Assembly: GCF_011038785.1 (NCBI RefSeq) | Contig: NZ_JAAKDT010000001.1 | Span: forward strand, 62,001 to 126,000 | Direction: 5' to 3' | DNA from: Parabacteroides sp. ZJ-118 | GTDB taxonomy: Bacteria; Bacteroidota; Bacteroidia; Bacteroidales; Tannerellaceae | DNA length: 64,000 bases | Shown here: positions 1-8,933 of the stretch, piece after piece | Position numbering within the stretch: the stretch's first letter is position 1 | Layout of the letters: every line of letters begins with the position of its first letter | Position numbers and translations under genes: made by a program | Notes under the pieces: generated by a model | The model's database searches: none | Seen by the model: the letters and a program-made list of their open reading frames with translations, nothing else | Told to the model about the DNA's origin: nothing

Positions 1-2
1 CG

Positions 3-258
3 GGAAAAAAGTGGAAAATTTCGGATGATCAAGAATACTGTACAATATTCACCTATTACAACGTGAAAGAGTCTTTGAACAAGCCCCCTTTTACGAGAGG
101 CAGGTCCCTTAAATTCCATACAGCGACATTTGACGAAATATCTCTCACTGAAATTAGAGCAACGCTTGAATGAACTGTGGGACTCGGGTACCTTAAATCA
201 AGAGGAACTAGACCGGTTAAGGGCTATGCACCTTCGTACGGATTTGAAAAATAAGTAA
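3..258 (+). pseudogene. 3' remnant of an unrecognised gene entering from the left, probably frameshifted
   Basis: A reading frame open from the left edge (codons from base 3) ends in TGA at 171-173; its last residues are TFDEISLTEIRATLE. A second frame, open from base 79 and ending in TAA at 256-258, reads LSLKLEQRLNELWDSGTL followed by a charged helical tail. The second frame has no plausible start and looks protein-like, so the simplest reading is one gene whose frame slipped near the run of Cs at 93-98. The family is not recognised. It sits just upstream of the broken ATPase at 266 and may once have been in the same operon. A real short overlapping gene pair cannot be excluded. Confidence 0.4.
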
Positions 259-265
259 AATCTTT

Positions 266-410
266 ATGGACTCATTGAACGTGAAGAATTTCGGGCCGAT
301 CAAAGACGTAAATGTCTTTTTGGGAGACTGGCCCTGCTAATTGGCCCACAAGCTAGTGGCAAAAGCTTATTCTTAGAGTTGTTTAAGCTTGTAAATGACC
401 ATGCACATAT
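266..410 (+). pseudogene. 5' relic of an AAA/SMC-like P-loop ATPase
   Basis: ATG at 266 opens MDSLNVKNFGPIKDVNVFLG, the usual N-terminus of AAA_15/OLD-like ATPases, and hits TAA at 338-340. Shifting one base, from 334, the frame continues with LLIGPQASGKSLFLELFKLV, a textbook Walker A loop (GPQASGKS). One base lost in the C run near 331-334 explains the break. Similarity stops by about 410, shortly before the sugar transferase at 453, so the gene is also truncated. Such ATPases often belong to defence or toxin-like cassettes, but nothing here shows which. It is not functional as it stands. Confidence 0.7.
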
Positions 411-452
411 CTTATCTACATTACAAAATTTCCTTTTTAACTTTTTTCATCC

Positions 453-1061
453 ATGTCATACTCAAACTTCAAACGCGGTTGCGACTGGGTCGCATCCGCG
501 GCGGCGATTGTCGTACTTTCGCCGATCCTCTTAGCGACGGCGTTGGCCATCAAACTGGAGAGCCGGGGGCCTGTTATCTTTAAACAGGAACGACTGGGAC
601 TCAAGGGTAAGCCTTTCAAGATCTACAAGTTTCGCTCCATGGTGGTAGGTGCCGAGAAACAAGGTACAGGCGTGTATTCCTATAAGGGAGACGCACGGAT
701 CACTAAGGTAGGGCGATTTATCCGTGCCACGAGTTTGGACGAGCTGCCACAACTTTTTAATATACTGAAAGGCGAAATGTCGCTGATCGGCCCACGCCCG
801 GCCCTGACCTATCACCCTTGGACTTTCGACAAGTACACGGAGCATCAGAAGAGAATGTTCGACGTACTGCCCGGTATCACCGGCTGGGCGCAGATCAACG
901 GACGCAAGGAGGTGCCGTGGCCGGAACGTATCGAGCTGAATATCTATTATGTGGAGCATCTTTCGCTCGCGCTGGATATGCGGATCTTGTTTTCTACCCT
1001 CTTCAAGGTACTCACGAATGCCAATAATAACAATACCTCAAATACAAACGGAAATGCTTAA
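453..1061 (+). CDS. Initiating sugar-phosphate transferase (undecaprenyl-phosphate glycosyl-1-phosphate transferase)
   Basis: This 202-residue protein is a short, PglC-like member of the bacterial sugar transferase family (PF02397). Family members move a sugar-1-phosphate from a nucleotide sugar to undecaprenyl phosphate at the inner membrane, the first step of repeat-unit assembly. One hydrophobic segment spans about residues 13-35, and the four-helix N-terminal domain of WbaP/WcaJ is absent. Conserved blocks are KFRSM (59-63), the Asp-Glu dyad in SLDELPQ (94-100) and GEMSLIGPRP (107-116). The C-terminus is rich in Asn and Thr. Its stop overlaps the next start by eight bases, suggesting translational coupling. 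The sugar specificity cannot be told. Confidence 0.93.
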   Translation: MSYSNFKRGCDWVASAAAIVVLSPILLATALAIKLESRGPVIFKQERLGLKGKPFKIYKFRSMVVGAEKQGTGVYSYKGDARITKVGRFIRATSLDELPQLFNILKGEMSLIGPRPALTYHPWTFDKYTEHQKRMFDVLPGITGWAQINGRKEVPWPERIELNIYYVEHLSLALDMRILFSTLFKVLTNANNNNTSNTNGNA

Positions 1062-1875
1062 ATTAATGTACATCACAAATCGCCCGGAAATCGCCCGGAT
1101 AGCGGAAGAGGCCGGGATCGATCGCATCTTCGTCGATTTGGAGACGATCGGTAAACAAAAGCGCCAAGCCGGTATGAATACCGTCCAATCACATCATACC
1201 CTTGAGGATATCCTAAGCATCAGAGACGCTTTCCATAAGGAAGTGCTCGTACGCTCAAACCCGATCTACTCCGGTTCAAGGGACGAGATCGAAACAATCA
1301 TCGCCCATGGCGCAGACGTGGTCATGTTACCCTATTTCAAGACCGTGAACGAGGCGGCCAAGTTTATTGACCTAGTGGAAGGGCGAGCGAAGGTGAACTT
1401 GCTGGTAGAGACCGCCGAGGCCGTGAAACTGATCGACGCGATACTGGCCCTGGAAGGAATCGATGAGATCCATATCGGACTGAATGACCTTCATTTGGCT
1501 TATGGCATGAGATTTATGTTTGAGTTGCTAGCCGATGGAACCGTGGAATACTTAGGGCGCAAAATACGAAATAAGGGAATTGGGTTTGGGTTTGGTGGTA
1601 TCGCCAAGTTGGGAGGCGGGATTCTTCCCGCTGAGCGGGTGATCAAGGAACACTATCGGCTCGGCTCTACCTGCGCGATCCTGTCACGCAGTTTCTACGA
1701 TGCCAATAAGATGGATGACCTCGCGGAAATAAGAGAGTTATTCCTATCGGAGATGAAAAAAATCAGGAAACTGGAGCGAGAGGCACAAGCACACGTCGGT
1801 TATTTTACGGAAAATATCTCCGAGGTAAAAGCGGCGGTGGAATCGGTCGTGAACATGAAATCGATCAAGGTATGA
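1054..1875 (+). CDS. HpcH/HpaI-type aldolase/citrate-lyase family protein
   Basis: This 273-residue protein looks like the HpcH/HpaI TIM-barrel family (PF03328), divalent-metal enzymes that cleave or form C-C bonds using pyruvate- or acyl-CoA-like substrates. The likely metal ligands are Glu119 in LLVETAEA and Asp145 in HIGLNDL, with the same 26-residue spacing as in HpaI. The frame is open further upstream, but ATG 1054 is preferred because the family-like sequence begins at MLKLMYITN and it overlaps the previous stop by only eight bases; ATG 1018 is an alternative. In a capsule operon it may make or break an unusual acidic sugar, which is inference. Confidence 0.8.
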   Translation: MLKLMYITNRPEIARIAEEAGIDRIFVDLETIGKQKRQAGMNTVQSHHTLEDILSIRDAFHKEVLVRSNPIYSGSRDEIETIIAHGADVVMLPYFKTVNEAAKFIDLVEGRAKVNLLVETAEAVKLIDAILALEGIDEIHIGLNDLHLAYGMRFMFELLADGTVEYLGRKIRNKGIGFGFGGIAKLGGGILPAERVIKEHYRLGSTCAILSRSFYDANKMDDLAEIRELFLSEMKKIRKLEREAQAHVGYFTENISEVKAAVESVVNMKSIKV

Positions 1876-2786
1876 GACTACTTGTTACCGGGGCATTCTA
1901 TTATCGCCCCAAGCAGATCGAAGCGCTCAAATCGCTGGGAATCGAACTGTTCTTCCTTCAACATGAGCAAGAGCCTATGACGGTGATCGCGCCGGAAGAG
2001 GTGGATGCGGTAGTGTGCAACGGATTGTTTCTTTACCATGGCATCGATCAGTTTACCCGATTGAGATACATACAGCTGACCAGCGCAGGGCTCGACCGGG
2101 TACCAGCTAAAGCTATAAACAATCCGGATATCGTCTTACACAATGCCAAGGAGGTCTACGCTATCCCGATGGCCGAATGGGCCGTGTGTAAGGTACTCGA
2201 TATCTATAAAGCTACAGCCGGATTCCTGACCGCCCAAAAGGCTTGTGAGTGGAAAAAGGAACGCAGGCTGCGCGAGGTGAACGGAACGAAAATCGCTATC
2301 ATCGGCGCAGGAAACGTGGGTAGCGAGGTTGCCAAGCGTTTTCATGTATTCGGGGCGGTAATCGTTGGTTTCGATATCCACACCCATCCGGTAGAAGGTT
2401 TTGACCATATACGCAAGATCGACGAACTGCCCGGACTCGTCGCCGAGTTTGACACCTTGATACTGACCGCCCCACTTACGGAACAAACTTATCATTTGAT
2501 CGGATATGACATTTTATCCGATATGAAGCAAGGGGCGATACTCATCAATATCGCCCGAGGAGCGTTGATAGATGAGAAAGCGATGTATAAGATACTTAAA
2601 GAACGGAGCGACATCCACGCAGTCCTTGATGTCTTTGAGACAGAGCCTCTCCCTAATGATAACCTGTTGTGGAAACTGCCGAATGTAACGATTTCGCCAC
2701 ATAACTCGTTTGTCTCCGAGGGGAACAACAAGAGGATGTTCGCCGTCATATACGAAAACCTGAAAAAATTCATAGAAGAACAATGA
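1872..2786 (+). CDS. D-isomer-specific 2-hydroxyacid dehydrogenase
   Basis: The 304-residue product has the NAD-binding motif GAGNVG (145-150) and the catalytic Arg229 (NIARGALID), Glu256 (DVFETEPL) and His277 (SPHNSF) of this family (PF00389/PF02826). Such enzymes interconvert 2-oxoacids and D-2-hydroxyacids with NAD(P)H. The start overlaps the aldolase stop in ATGA, and the next gene begins the same way, so the three are coupled. Together with the aldolase-like gene it could supply a lactyl- or glyceryl-type decoration or a precursor for the polysaccharide; that role is inference from position. Confidence 0.85.
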   Translation: MRLLVTGAFYYRPKQIEALKSLGIELFFLQHEQEPMTVIAPEEVDAVVCNGLFLYHGIDQFTRLRYIQLTSAGLDRVPAKAINNPDIVLHNAKEVYAIPMAEWAVCKVLDIYKATAGFLTAQKACEWKKERRLREVNGTKIAIIGAGNVGSEVAKRFHVFGAVIVGFDIHTHPVEGFDHIRKIDELPGLVAEFDTLILTAPLTEQTYHLIGYDILSDMKQGAILINIARGALIDEKAMYKILKERSDIHAVLDVFETEPLPNDNLLWKLPNVTISPHNSFVSEGNNKRMFAVIYENLKKFIEEQ

Positions 2787-3889
2787 AAAGTTTTTTACTC
2801 ATCTCCCCCAAGAACCGTACGGCTTATAACTTCAGGGGTGAATTGATCACCCAAATCCGGCTAAGAGGCTACAAGGTTATCGTTACCGGCCCCAACCGGG
2901 AGCATATAGATAGGATAGAGGCATTAGGAGCACATTTTATCGAAATTCCAATGAACAAGAACGGTATCAATCCCTTGGCAGATTTGAAATATGCCTTCCG
3001 ACTTTACAAGCTAATGCGTAAAGAAAGACCTGTTTGCACATTGGGATACACTATCAAGCCGGTGATTTACGGAGCTATAGCGGCTAGGCTAGCCGGAGTA
3101 GGCAACATAAATTCCATGATCACCGGTGCCGGATATCTTTTTATATCCGAAAGCCGTAAAGCCCGGATACTCAAACAGATCTCATTCCTTTTGTATCGTA
3201 TAGGGCTTGCTTGTGCCCATAAAGTAATCTTCCAAAATCCGGATGACCGAAAGGAATTTACCACTCACAAGTTGACAAGCCTCGAAAAATGCCATGTCGT
3301 GAACGGATCCGGCGTGAATATGCGGAAATTCCGCCCTTCCCCATTACCAGACACGATCACATTCTTCATGCTGGGGCGATTACTCTATAGCAAAGGTGCC
3401 ATGGAATACCTAAAAGCCGCAAAAATAATCAAAGAGCATTACTCGCAGGTTCGTTTCATGCTACTCGGCAATATCGTAACCGATATGCAAGACGGAATAA
3501 AAAACCAAGAGATCGAACCATATCTCGATAACGGCACCGTAGAACTATTGGGAGAGACGGATCATGTCGTCCAATATTACGACCAATGCTCGGTTTTTGT
3601 ACTCCCTTCCTACCGAGAGGGAACTCCTCGCTCCGTATTGGAGGCGATGGCGATGGGACGTCCTATCATAACCACAGATACACAAGGATGCCGCGAGACA
3701 GTAGTAGACGGGGAAAATGGTTATTTGGTACCGATCAAAGATCCTCTGGCGGTAGCCTCCGCCATGAAACGTTTCATCTTGAACCCACGGTCTATCGACT
3801 CGATGGGGAAAAAGAGCCTTGCGTTGTGTGAGGAAAAATTCGAGGTATCCAAGGTCAACGCAGACATGATCGAAATCATGGAATTGTAA
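2783..3889 (+). CDS. Glycosyltransferase family 4
   Basis: The 368-residue protein has the two-Rossmann GT-B layout of family 4. The C-terminal nucleotide-sugar site carries EX7E (Glu279 and Glu287 in YREGTPRSVLEAMAMGRP). Overall shape and N-terminus resemble PglA-like enzymes that add the second sugar to a polyprenyl-linked first sugar. It would act at the cytoplasmic face of the inner membrane. ATGA overlap with the preceding dehydrogenase shows operon membership. Donor and acceptor sugars are unknown. Confidence 0.88.
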   Translation: MKSFLLISPKNRTAYNFRGELITQIRLRGYKVIVTGPNREHIDRIEALGAHFIEIPMNKNGINPLADLKYAFRLYKLMRKERPVCTLGYTIKPVIYGAIAARLAGVGNINSMITGAGYLFISESRKARILKQISFLLYRIGLACAHKVIFQNPDDRKEFTTHKLTSLEKCHVVNGSGVNMRKFRPSPLPDTITFFMLGRLLYSKGAMEYLKAAKIIKEHYSQVRFMLLGNIVTDMQDGIKNQEIEPYLDNGTVELLGETDHVVQYYDQCSVFVLPSYREGTPRSVLEAMAMGRPIITTDTQGCRETVVDGENGYLVPIKDPLAVASAMKRFILNPRSIDSMGKKSLALCEEKFEVSKVNADMIEIMEL

Positions 3890-3931
3890 TATACGAATCT
3901 AATTATTCTCATTACCTAAAAAACTATCGCT

Positions 3932-5863
3932 ATGTCTAATCCTTTTCACAAGGCTATTTCTTGGTACTTCACCAAACGGGCTTTACCCTATTGGAGCATT
4001 CTCGCAATCGACTGCCTGATCGTGTCATCCTCCATGCTTTCGACCTATGTGATCGAAAACGGGGGGGCGAACACATTGAGTATCATATATCCATTGTTAG
4101 AGACCTTTTTAATATACCTTTTGTGTTTTATGATTGGTTTCCGGATGTTCCATACCTACTCCGGGGTGATTCGCTTCTCCTCGTTCAAGGATTTGCTCCA
4201 AGTGGCTTTCGCTTGCCTTACCGGGCTCATACTCTCGGTCACCTTTCAAAGCATACTCCCCCACTATGATTGGTTCATTTATATCCCGGTCAGCCTACTG
4301 GCACTAAGTACTCTCTTAACGATGTGCTTGATGTGGGGCGTACGAATCTGGGTTAAATTTCTATATGACAACTCGTTGCGACAATCTAGAACTACTCGTA
4401 TATTCATCTATGGCGTCAAGCAAGGTGGAATCGCGCTTGCCAAGAGTATAAACAACAACCAAAAATCACCCTACATAATCGCCGGCTTCGTTTCTGATTT
4501 CTCTGATATCCAAAACAAACGGCTGATGGGGGTTCGGATCTATCCTAATGATAAGCGACTTACCGCGACTATGCGCAAGCATTACGCAAACGCATTACTC
4601 GTTTCCCCGTTAAAAAGCGACGCGCTACGTCATAACGAGGAGATGGTCAATCGCCTTATATCCGCGGGAATCAAGATCTTGATGATACCATCAGTCCAAG
4701 AGTGGGATGGCAAAAGTGACCTAAGTTATAACCAGCTGAAAGAGGTGAATGTAGAAGACCTGCTACCTCGCGACAAGATCGACATTGACATGGAGGCAGT
4801 GGGAAAACTTTTATCGGGTTGCCGCATCCTAATCACCGGAGCCGCAGGAAGCATCGGTAGCGAGATTGTCCGGCAGATCGCGCCATACGCACCCGCCAGC
4901 CTCATCCTCGTAGACCAAGCGGAGACTCCTCTTCATGACATACGCTTGATGATGGCCGATAGATGGCCTCGCATCGCGGCGCATACGGTCATCGCCGATA
5001 TAGCGAACCAAGCTCGTATGGAGGAGATCTTTCAGCGGCATCGCCCCGAATATGTTTTTCATGCCGCTGCCTACAAGCATGTCCCGATGATGGAGGACAA
5101 TCCGGCGGAGAGTATAGCAAACAATGTCAACGGCACACGCATCGTAGCAGACCTAGCCGTAAAATACCACACGAGGAAATTCGTAATGGTATCTACAGAT
5201 AAAGCGGTGAATCCCACGAATGTGATGGGCTGCTCCAAACGTATCTGCGAGATTTACGTACAAGCACTGGACAAAGCCATAAAAGAAGGTAAAGTAAACG
5301 GAAAAACCAAGTTCGTAACCACACGTTTCGGTAATGTGCTTGGCTCTAACGGTTCCGTGATCCCTCTTTTCAAAGAACAGATTAAACGAGGGGGGCCTGT
5401 CACCGTGACACATCCGGATATTATCCGTTATTTCATGCTTATTCCCGAAGCTTGCAAATTAGTCCTCGAGGCCGGGACTATGGGTAAAGGGGGTGAGATA
5501 TTCGTATTTGACATGGGTAACCCGGTACGTATCGCTGATCTGGCGAAACGTATGATTCAAATGAGCGGAGTCCGCAATGTCGAAATAAAATACACCGGAT
5601 TGCGTGAAGGAGAGAAGTTGTATGAGGAGGTTCTTAACGACGAGGAAGTCACCCTGCCTACATTTCATCCGAAAATCAAGATAGCCAAAGTTCGCGAATA
5701 TGATTTCGAGCAAGTGAACGAGTCAATTTCCCGACTTATAAACATGAATACGGTTGGTGAAGATATGGTTATTGTCAAAATGATGAAAGAGATTGTCCCC
5801 GAATTTAAAAGTCAGCACTCCAAATATGAAGCACTCGATCTTGAAACCTCACGAAATGCGTAA
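3932..5863 (+). CDS. Membrane nucleoside-diphosphate-sugar 4,6-dehydratase/epimerase (CapD/PglF/WbpM type)
   Basis: The 643-residue protein has about four membrane segments (near 22-41, 51-71, 87-107, 116-138), a CoA-binding-like Rossmann domain, then an extended SDR domain starting at GAAGSIGS (303-310). The active-site stretch STDKAVNPTNVMGCSKR (421-437) has Met where classical SDRs have Tyr but keeps the Lys, as in PglF and WbpM. Family members turn UDP-GlcNAc into a 4-keto-6-deoxy sugar, the route to bacillosamine, QuiNAc or FucNAc. This matches the PglC-like transferase and the PglA-like GT in the same operon. The exact product is not deducible. Confidence 0.92.
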   Translation: MSNPFHKAISWYFTKRALPYWSILAIDCLIVSSSMLSTYVIENGGANTLSIIYPLLETFLIYLLCFMIGFRMFHTYSGVIRFSSFKDLLQVAFACLTGLILSVTFQSILPHYDWFIYIPVSLLALSTLLTMCLMWGVRIWVKFLYDNSLRQSRTTRIFIYGVKQGGIALAKSINNNQKSPYIIAGFVSDFSDIQNKRLMGVRIYPNDKRLTATMRKHYANALLVSPLKSDALRHNEEMVNRLISAGIKILMIPSVQEWDGKSDLSYNQLKEVNVEDLLPRDKIDIDMEAVGKLLSGCRILITGAAGSIGSEIVRQIAPYAPASLILVDQAETPLHDIRLMMADRWPRIAAHTVIADIANQARMEEIFQRHRPEYVFHAAAYKHVPMMEDNPAESIANNVNGTRIVADLAVKYHTRKFVMVSTDKAVNPTNVMGCSKRICEIYVQALDKAIKEGKVNGKTKFVTTRFGNVLGSNGSVIPLFKEQIKRGGPVTVTHPDIIRYFMLIPEACKLVLEAGTMGKGGEIFVFDMGNPVRIADLAKRMIQMSGVRNVEIKYTGLREGEKLYEEVLNDEEVTLPTFHPKIKIAKVREYDFEQVNESISRLINMNTVGEDMVIVKMMKEIVPEFKSQHSKYEALDLETSRNA

Positions 5864-6767
5864 TAACCGGATCACTCCTTTCAAGAAAGTTTTGCTTGTT
5901 GGGTTTCTCCTTTTATCCGGTTTGCCGGCATGGGCACAAATGCGCCCCGGGCAAATTGACATTTTCGCAGGGGTGGATTTCAATTACCGGGATATTTTCC
6001 ATAACGATCGCCTATACGATGTGTTAATCAACCTGACTCCCGGAATCAAATGGAATATGAGGAACCGTTGGGAAGCATCCGCACAGGTAGTCATTCCTGT
6101 TGTAAACCAGTTTGGCGAAGGTTTCTCCAACAAGGTCCGGCTCAACATGGCGGTTCTCTCCAAACAGTTCCCAATAAAGAATCGCATGAAAGTTAAATTA
6201 TCCGGAGGATTATTCGGGGCGTCTCGCTACGGACTCGATGTGAAAAGTATGTGGATAGCCAATAAATGGTTGGCATTTACCGGACAGGCCGGGCTTACCG
6301 GATATTGCTCTTTAGCCTCGGGCTGGGAAGCTAGCACGATGAAACGCTTGACATTCCTCATCGGCCCTGAATTTTGGCTGGAATCATGGACAACCCAGAT
6401 GCGGATAAAAGCCGGACGTTTCATATATGGCGATTATGGCGTGCAGGCTGAGGCCTTCCGCCATTTCAAACATACAAGCGTGGGAATTTTCGCATCCTAT
6501 AGCGATATCGGAAAAGAAAACGCCGGTTTCAAAATAATACTGGCTCTCCCCCCTTATAAACGAACAAGGCGTAAAATCAACTTCCGACCGGCCTCCAATT
6601 TCAGGCTAACATACAATGTAAGCAGTGACTATTACAGCAATCGTCAATATTTCACGGATCCGGAACAGAACGAGCGAAATGGCTGGTTTGATAGGGATAT
6701 GCTTCCGTGGGGGCCGGATACAATGTCCCCGGATTTCATCTATAAAGACAGGAAGGAGGAGCGATGA
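5856..6767 (+). CDS. Secreted outer-membrane beta-barrel-like protein, partner of YjbH-domain protein
   Basis: The 303-residue product begins with a signal peptide (hydrophobic about 9-26, cleavage after AWAQ). The rest alternates short aromatic-ended strands typical of an outer-membrane barrel. ATG 5856 is chosen because it starts the signal peptide and overlaps the epimerase stop by eight bases, mirroring the 1054/1061 junction. Its stop overlaps the next gene. In proteobacterial YjbH one long chain carries the N-terminal and barrel parts; here the two appear as separate genes, with this one supplying barrel-like sequence. That assignment is inference; no catalytic motif is visible. Confidence 0.7.
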   Translation: MRNNRITPFKKVLLVGFLLLSGLPAWAQMRPGQIDIFAGVDFNYRDIFHNDRLYDVLINLTPGIKWNMRNRWEASAQVVIPVVNQFGEGFSNKVRLNMAVLSKQFPIKNRMKVKLSGGLFGASRYGLDVKSMWIANKWLAFTGQAGLTGYCSLASGWEASTMKRLTFLIGPEFWLESWTTQMRIKAGRFIYGDYGVQAEAFRHFKHTSVGIFASYSDIGKENAGFKIILALPPYKRTRRKINFRPASNFRLTYNVSSDYYSNRQYFTDPEQNERNGWFDRDMLPWGPDTMSPDFIYKDRKEER

Positions 6768-7504
6768 AGAAGATAACGTTTTTAATCATACTGCTTATAG
6801 TAAGTCTATTACACATATCCGCACAACAATATACAGGCATGAGCGGATTGATTCATGTACCTTCAGCCGAAATGGACAGCGCAGGAGATGCCCGGCTTGG
6901 AGGTCATTTTCTGAATAAAAGATTTACTCCGGCGGGAAGTTTCATACACGAGGGGGTTCCTTACCATACTTTTGATTGCTACATCTCCATCACCCCGTTC
7001 CGCTGGATAGAGCTTGGCTATACGACCACGATGTATAAGAGACCTAATAAAGATGGAGAATTAAGGTATAACCAAAAAGACAGATATTTTTCCGTCAAAC
7101 TAAATCCTTTACGGGAAGGAAGATGGTTTCCCGCCATCGCCTTGGGCGCAAATGACTTTATCAACTCGCATTTTGGCATAGACGATAAAGGGGCCAGTGG
7201 TTATTTCCGAAATTATTACATTGCGGCGACAAAACATTTGACCTCAAAAATCGGGATAGTAGGGATGAATATCGCATATCGCCATTTTTTCTTTGATGGA
7301 AGCAAAAAATGGAATGGGACCGTAGGGGGTATCACTTTTCAACCCATTTTCGCACGTAACATGAGGATTATCACTGAATGGAGCGGAAATGAAGTGAACG
7401 CCGGCATAGATTGTACGCTCTGGAAACATTTACTGATACAAGTCTCGCTACAATCCGGGAAATATCCATCTGCCGGATTATGCTACAAGACAAATCTATT
7501 TTGA
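6764..7504 (+). CDS. YjbH-domain outer-membrane protein
   Basis: The 246-residue protein has a signal peptide (residues 1-20, LLHISAQ) followed by YTGMSGLIHVPSAEMDSAGD, the conserved opening of YjbH-type exopolysaccharide proteins. The remainder is strand-rich with aromatic ends and finishes at Phe, common for barrel proteins. YjbH belongs to operons for extracellular polysaccharide secretion. It starts four bases inside the preceding gene (ATGA) and is followed by a lipoprotein, so the three genes probably form a secretion or surface-anchoring unit for the polysaccharide made upstream. Confidence 0.75.
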   Translation: MKKITFLIILLIVSLLHISAQQYTGMSGLIHVPSAEMDSAGDARLGGHFLNKRFTPAGSFIHEGVPYHTFDCYISITPFRWIELGYTTTMYKRPNKDGELRYNQKDRYFSVKLNPLREGRWFPAIALGANDFINSHFGIDDKGASGYFRNYYIAATKHLTSKIGIVGMNIAYRHFFFDGSKKWNGTVGGITFQPIFARNMRIITEWSGNEVNAGIDCTLWKHLLIQVSLQSGKYPSAGLCYKTNLF

Positions 7505-7543
7505 CAAACTTAATTTTATTCACATCAATAAACATTTTCAAAG

Positions 7544-8737
7544 ATGAAAACAAACAGATTTTTAATGGGAGCCGTAATGCTTCTGTGTGTCACTCTTACC
7601 GCATGTGACAAAGACGATCCGGATTACAACAAGGTAACTCCTCCGGTTGTTAATATCGCTCCAAACACCCTGTCCGGTACCATTACCACAAGACAAGGGC
7701 AAGCCATTAATGGGGCGACAGTCTCCATTGGTTCTCAGTCTACGACTACTGACAACGAGGGCATGTATGAAATATCCAACGTGGAAGCTGGCACTTATAC
7801 GGTCAAGGCCTCAGCGACCGGTATGGTAACAGCTGAAGCCTCGATTACGGTAGCACAAAGTTCGCATACGATGAATTTGGTATGGAGCGTATCCTTAAAC
7901 AAGGAAATCGTAGAGAATGTAAATGTAACTGTTGACGAAGGAGGTTCCGGATCCGTTGAGAGCGAGGCGATCGAAAAGAATGACAAGGCACGAATTGAGA
8001 TAAAAGTTGAGGTTCCGAAAAATACAGTTCCGGAAAATACCACGGTATCAATATCTCCTGTTTACACCGAAGAGTCTTCTTTAATCATTCGCGCTTTACG
8101 TGCCGCAGAAGATAAAATGCTTATCGGAGCAAACGTGTCTTGCGACAATCCCGAACACACACTGTCTCAACCTTTCGACATATCTTTCAAGGTCGATGAG
8201 ACGATAACCGAGAGCGTTGAGGCTAAACAATATATAAATGGACAATGGGTAACCGTGGAACACCTAATAGACAATGGCAATGTCGTAATCTCAACGACCA
8301 CATTCGGAACATTCGGCCTCTTTTTCCCTGTGGATATCACTTATACGAACAGCTCAGAATCTCTTACGTTTACCCCGTCTTCATGGGACAATCTTTTCGG
8401 GTCAAATGCAATTAACGCCACAGAAGCCTCTTATACGTATAAAGTAGGTAGCGAATACAACGCACAAGGAGCCAATTCATTGGAAGCGCTTCTTATAGAA
8501 CGGCTCTCCTCAATAATCGGCCCTACTTATACGTCTATATCCGGGGTATACCCACTTAATGTCGAATTACCTATTGGAACAGCCCTATCCATTAAAGGTA
8601 GCCAAGAAACGAACAACGTAACAGTTTCCTCACGTAACCGCTCGGTAAGTGGTACCAAGTATGGAACCGTAACCGTTCAAGTTTCGTCTTACAATCGAGA
8701 GCATAGTGGAGGAACAGGAGGAAGTACCACGAATTAA
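7544..8737 (+). CDS. Surface lipoprotein with carboxypeptidase-regulatory-like domain
   Basis: The 397-residue product has a lipoprotein signal with lipobox LTAC (Cys21). Residues about 44-105 form a CarboxypepD_reg-like beta-sandwich (LSGTITTRQGQAINGATVSI). The remainder is Thr/Ser- and Glu-rich without a recognised domain, and the C-terminus is Gly/Ser/Thr-rich. It is the last gene of the polysaccharide operon, 39 bases after the YjbH gene and before a strong terminator. A role in holding or presenting the polysaccharide is plausible but unproven. Confidence 0.75.
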   Translation: MKTNRFLMGAVMLLCVTLTACDKDDPDYNKVTPPVVNIAPNTLSGTITTRQGQAINGATVSIGSQSTTTDNEGMYEISNVEAGTYTVKASATGMVTAEASITVAQSSHTMNLVWSVSLNKEIVENVNVTVDEGGSGSVESEAIEKNDKARIEIKVEVPKNTVPENTTVSISPVYTEESSLIIRALRAAEDKMLIGANVSCDNPEHTLSQPFDISFKVDETITESVEAKQYINGQWVTVEHLIDNGNVVISTTTFGTFGLFFPVDITYTNSSESLTFTPSSWDNLFGSNAINATEASYTYKVGSEYNAQGANSLEALLIERLSSIIGPTYTSISGVYPLNVELPIGTALSIKGSQETNNVTVSSRNRSVSGTKYGTVTVQVSSYNREHSGGTGGSTTN

Positions 8738-8765
8738 AAAAATCATTCAATTGGCATTATATAAT

Positions 8766-8803
8766 GGCGGTGTGCTCAATCTGATAGCACACCGCCGTTT
8801 TTG
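8766..8803 (+). terminator. Rho-independent terminator of the polysaccharide operon
   Basis: A perfect 11-bp stem (GGCGGTGTGCT 8766-8776 with AGCACACCGCC 8786-8796) with a nine-base loop is followed by GTTTTTG. It lies 28 bases after the lipoprotein stop. Confidence 0.9.
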
Positions 8804-8840
8804 TAAAAAAACACATCTTTACTAACGACAGTCTTTCTAA

Positions 8841-8933
8841 GCACCAGACCGTACCCTGACCGCCGAGGCTTTAAATATCAGTAGAAAGACGCTATTCAAC
8901 AAAATGAAACGTTATAATCTTGGCAACGAGTAA
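8841..8933 (+). pseudogene. Relic of a Fis-type HTH (C-terminal tail of an NtrC-family regulator)
   Basis: In the gap before the ferredoxin gene one frame reads LTAEALNISRKTLFNKMKRY and ends at TAA 8931-8933. This is the DNA-binding helix-turn-helix that closes sigma54-dependent response regulators (pattern A..L.ISRKTL..K...Y.L). An in-frame stop lies immediately upstream (8838-8840) and no AAA+ domain is present, so only about 30 codons survive. A regulator gene next to the capsule operon appears to have been deleted. Confidence 0.7.
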
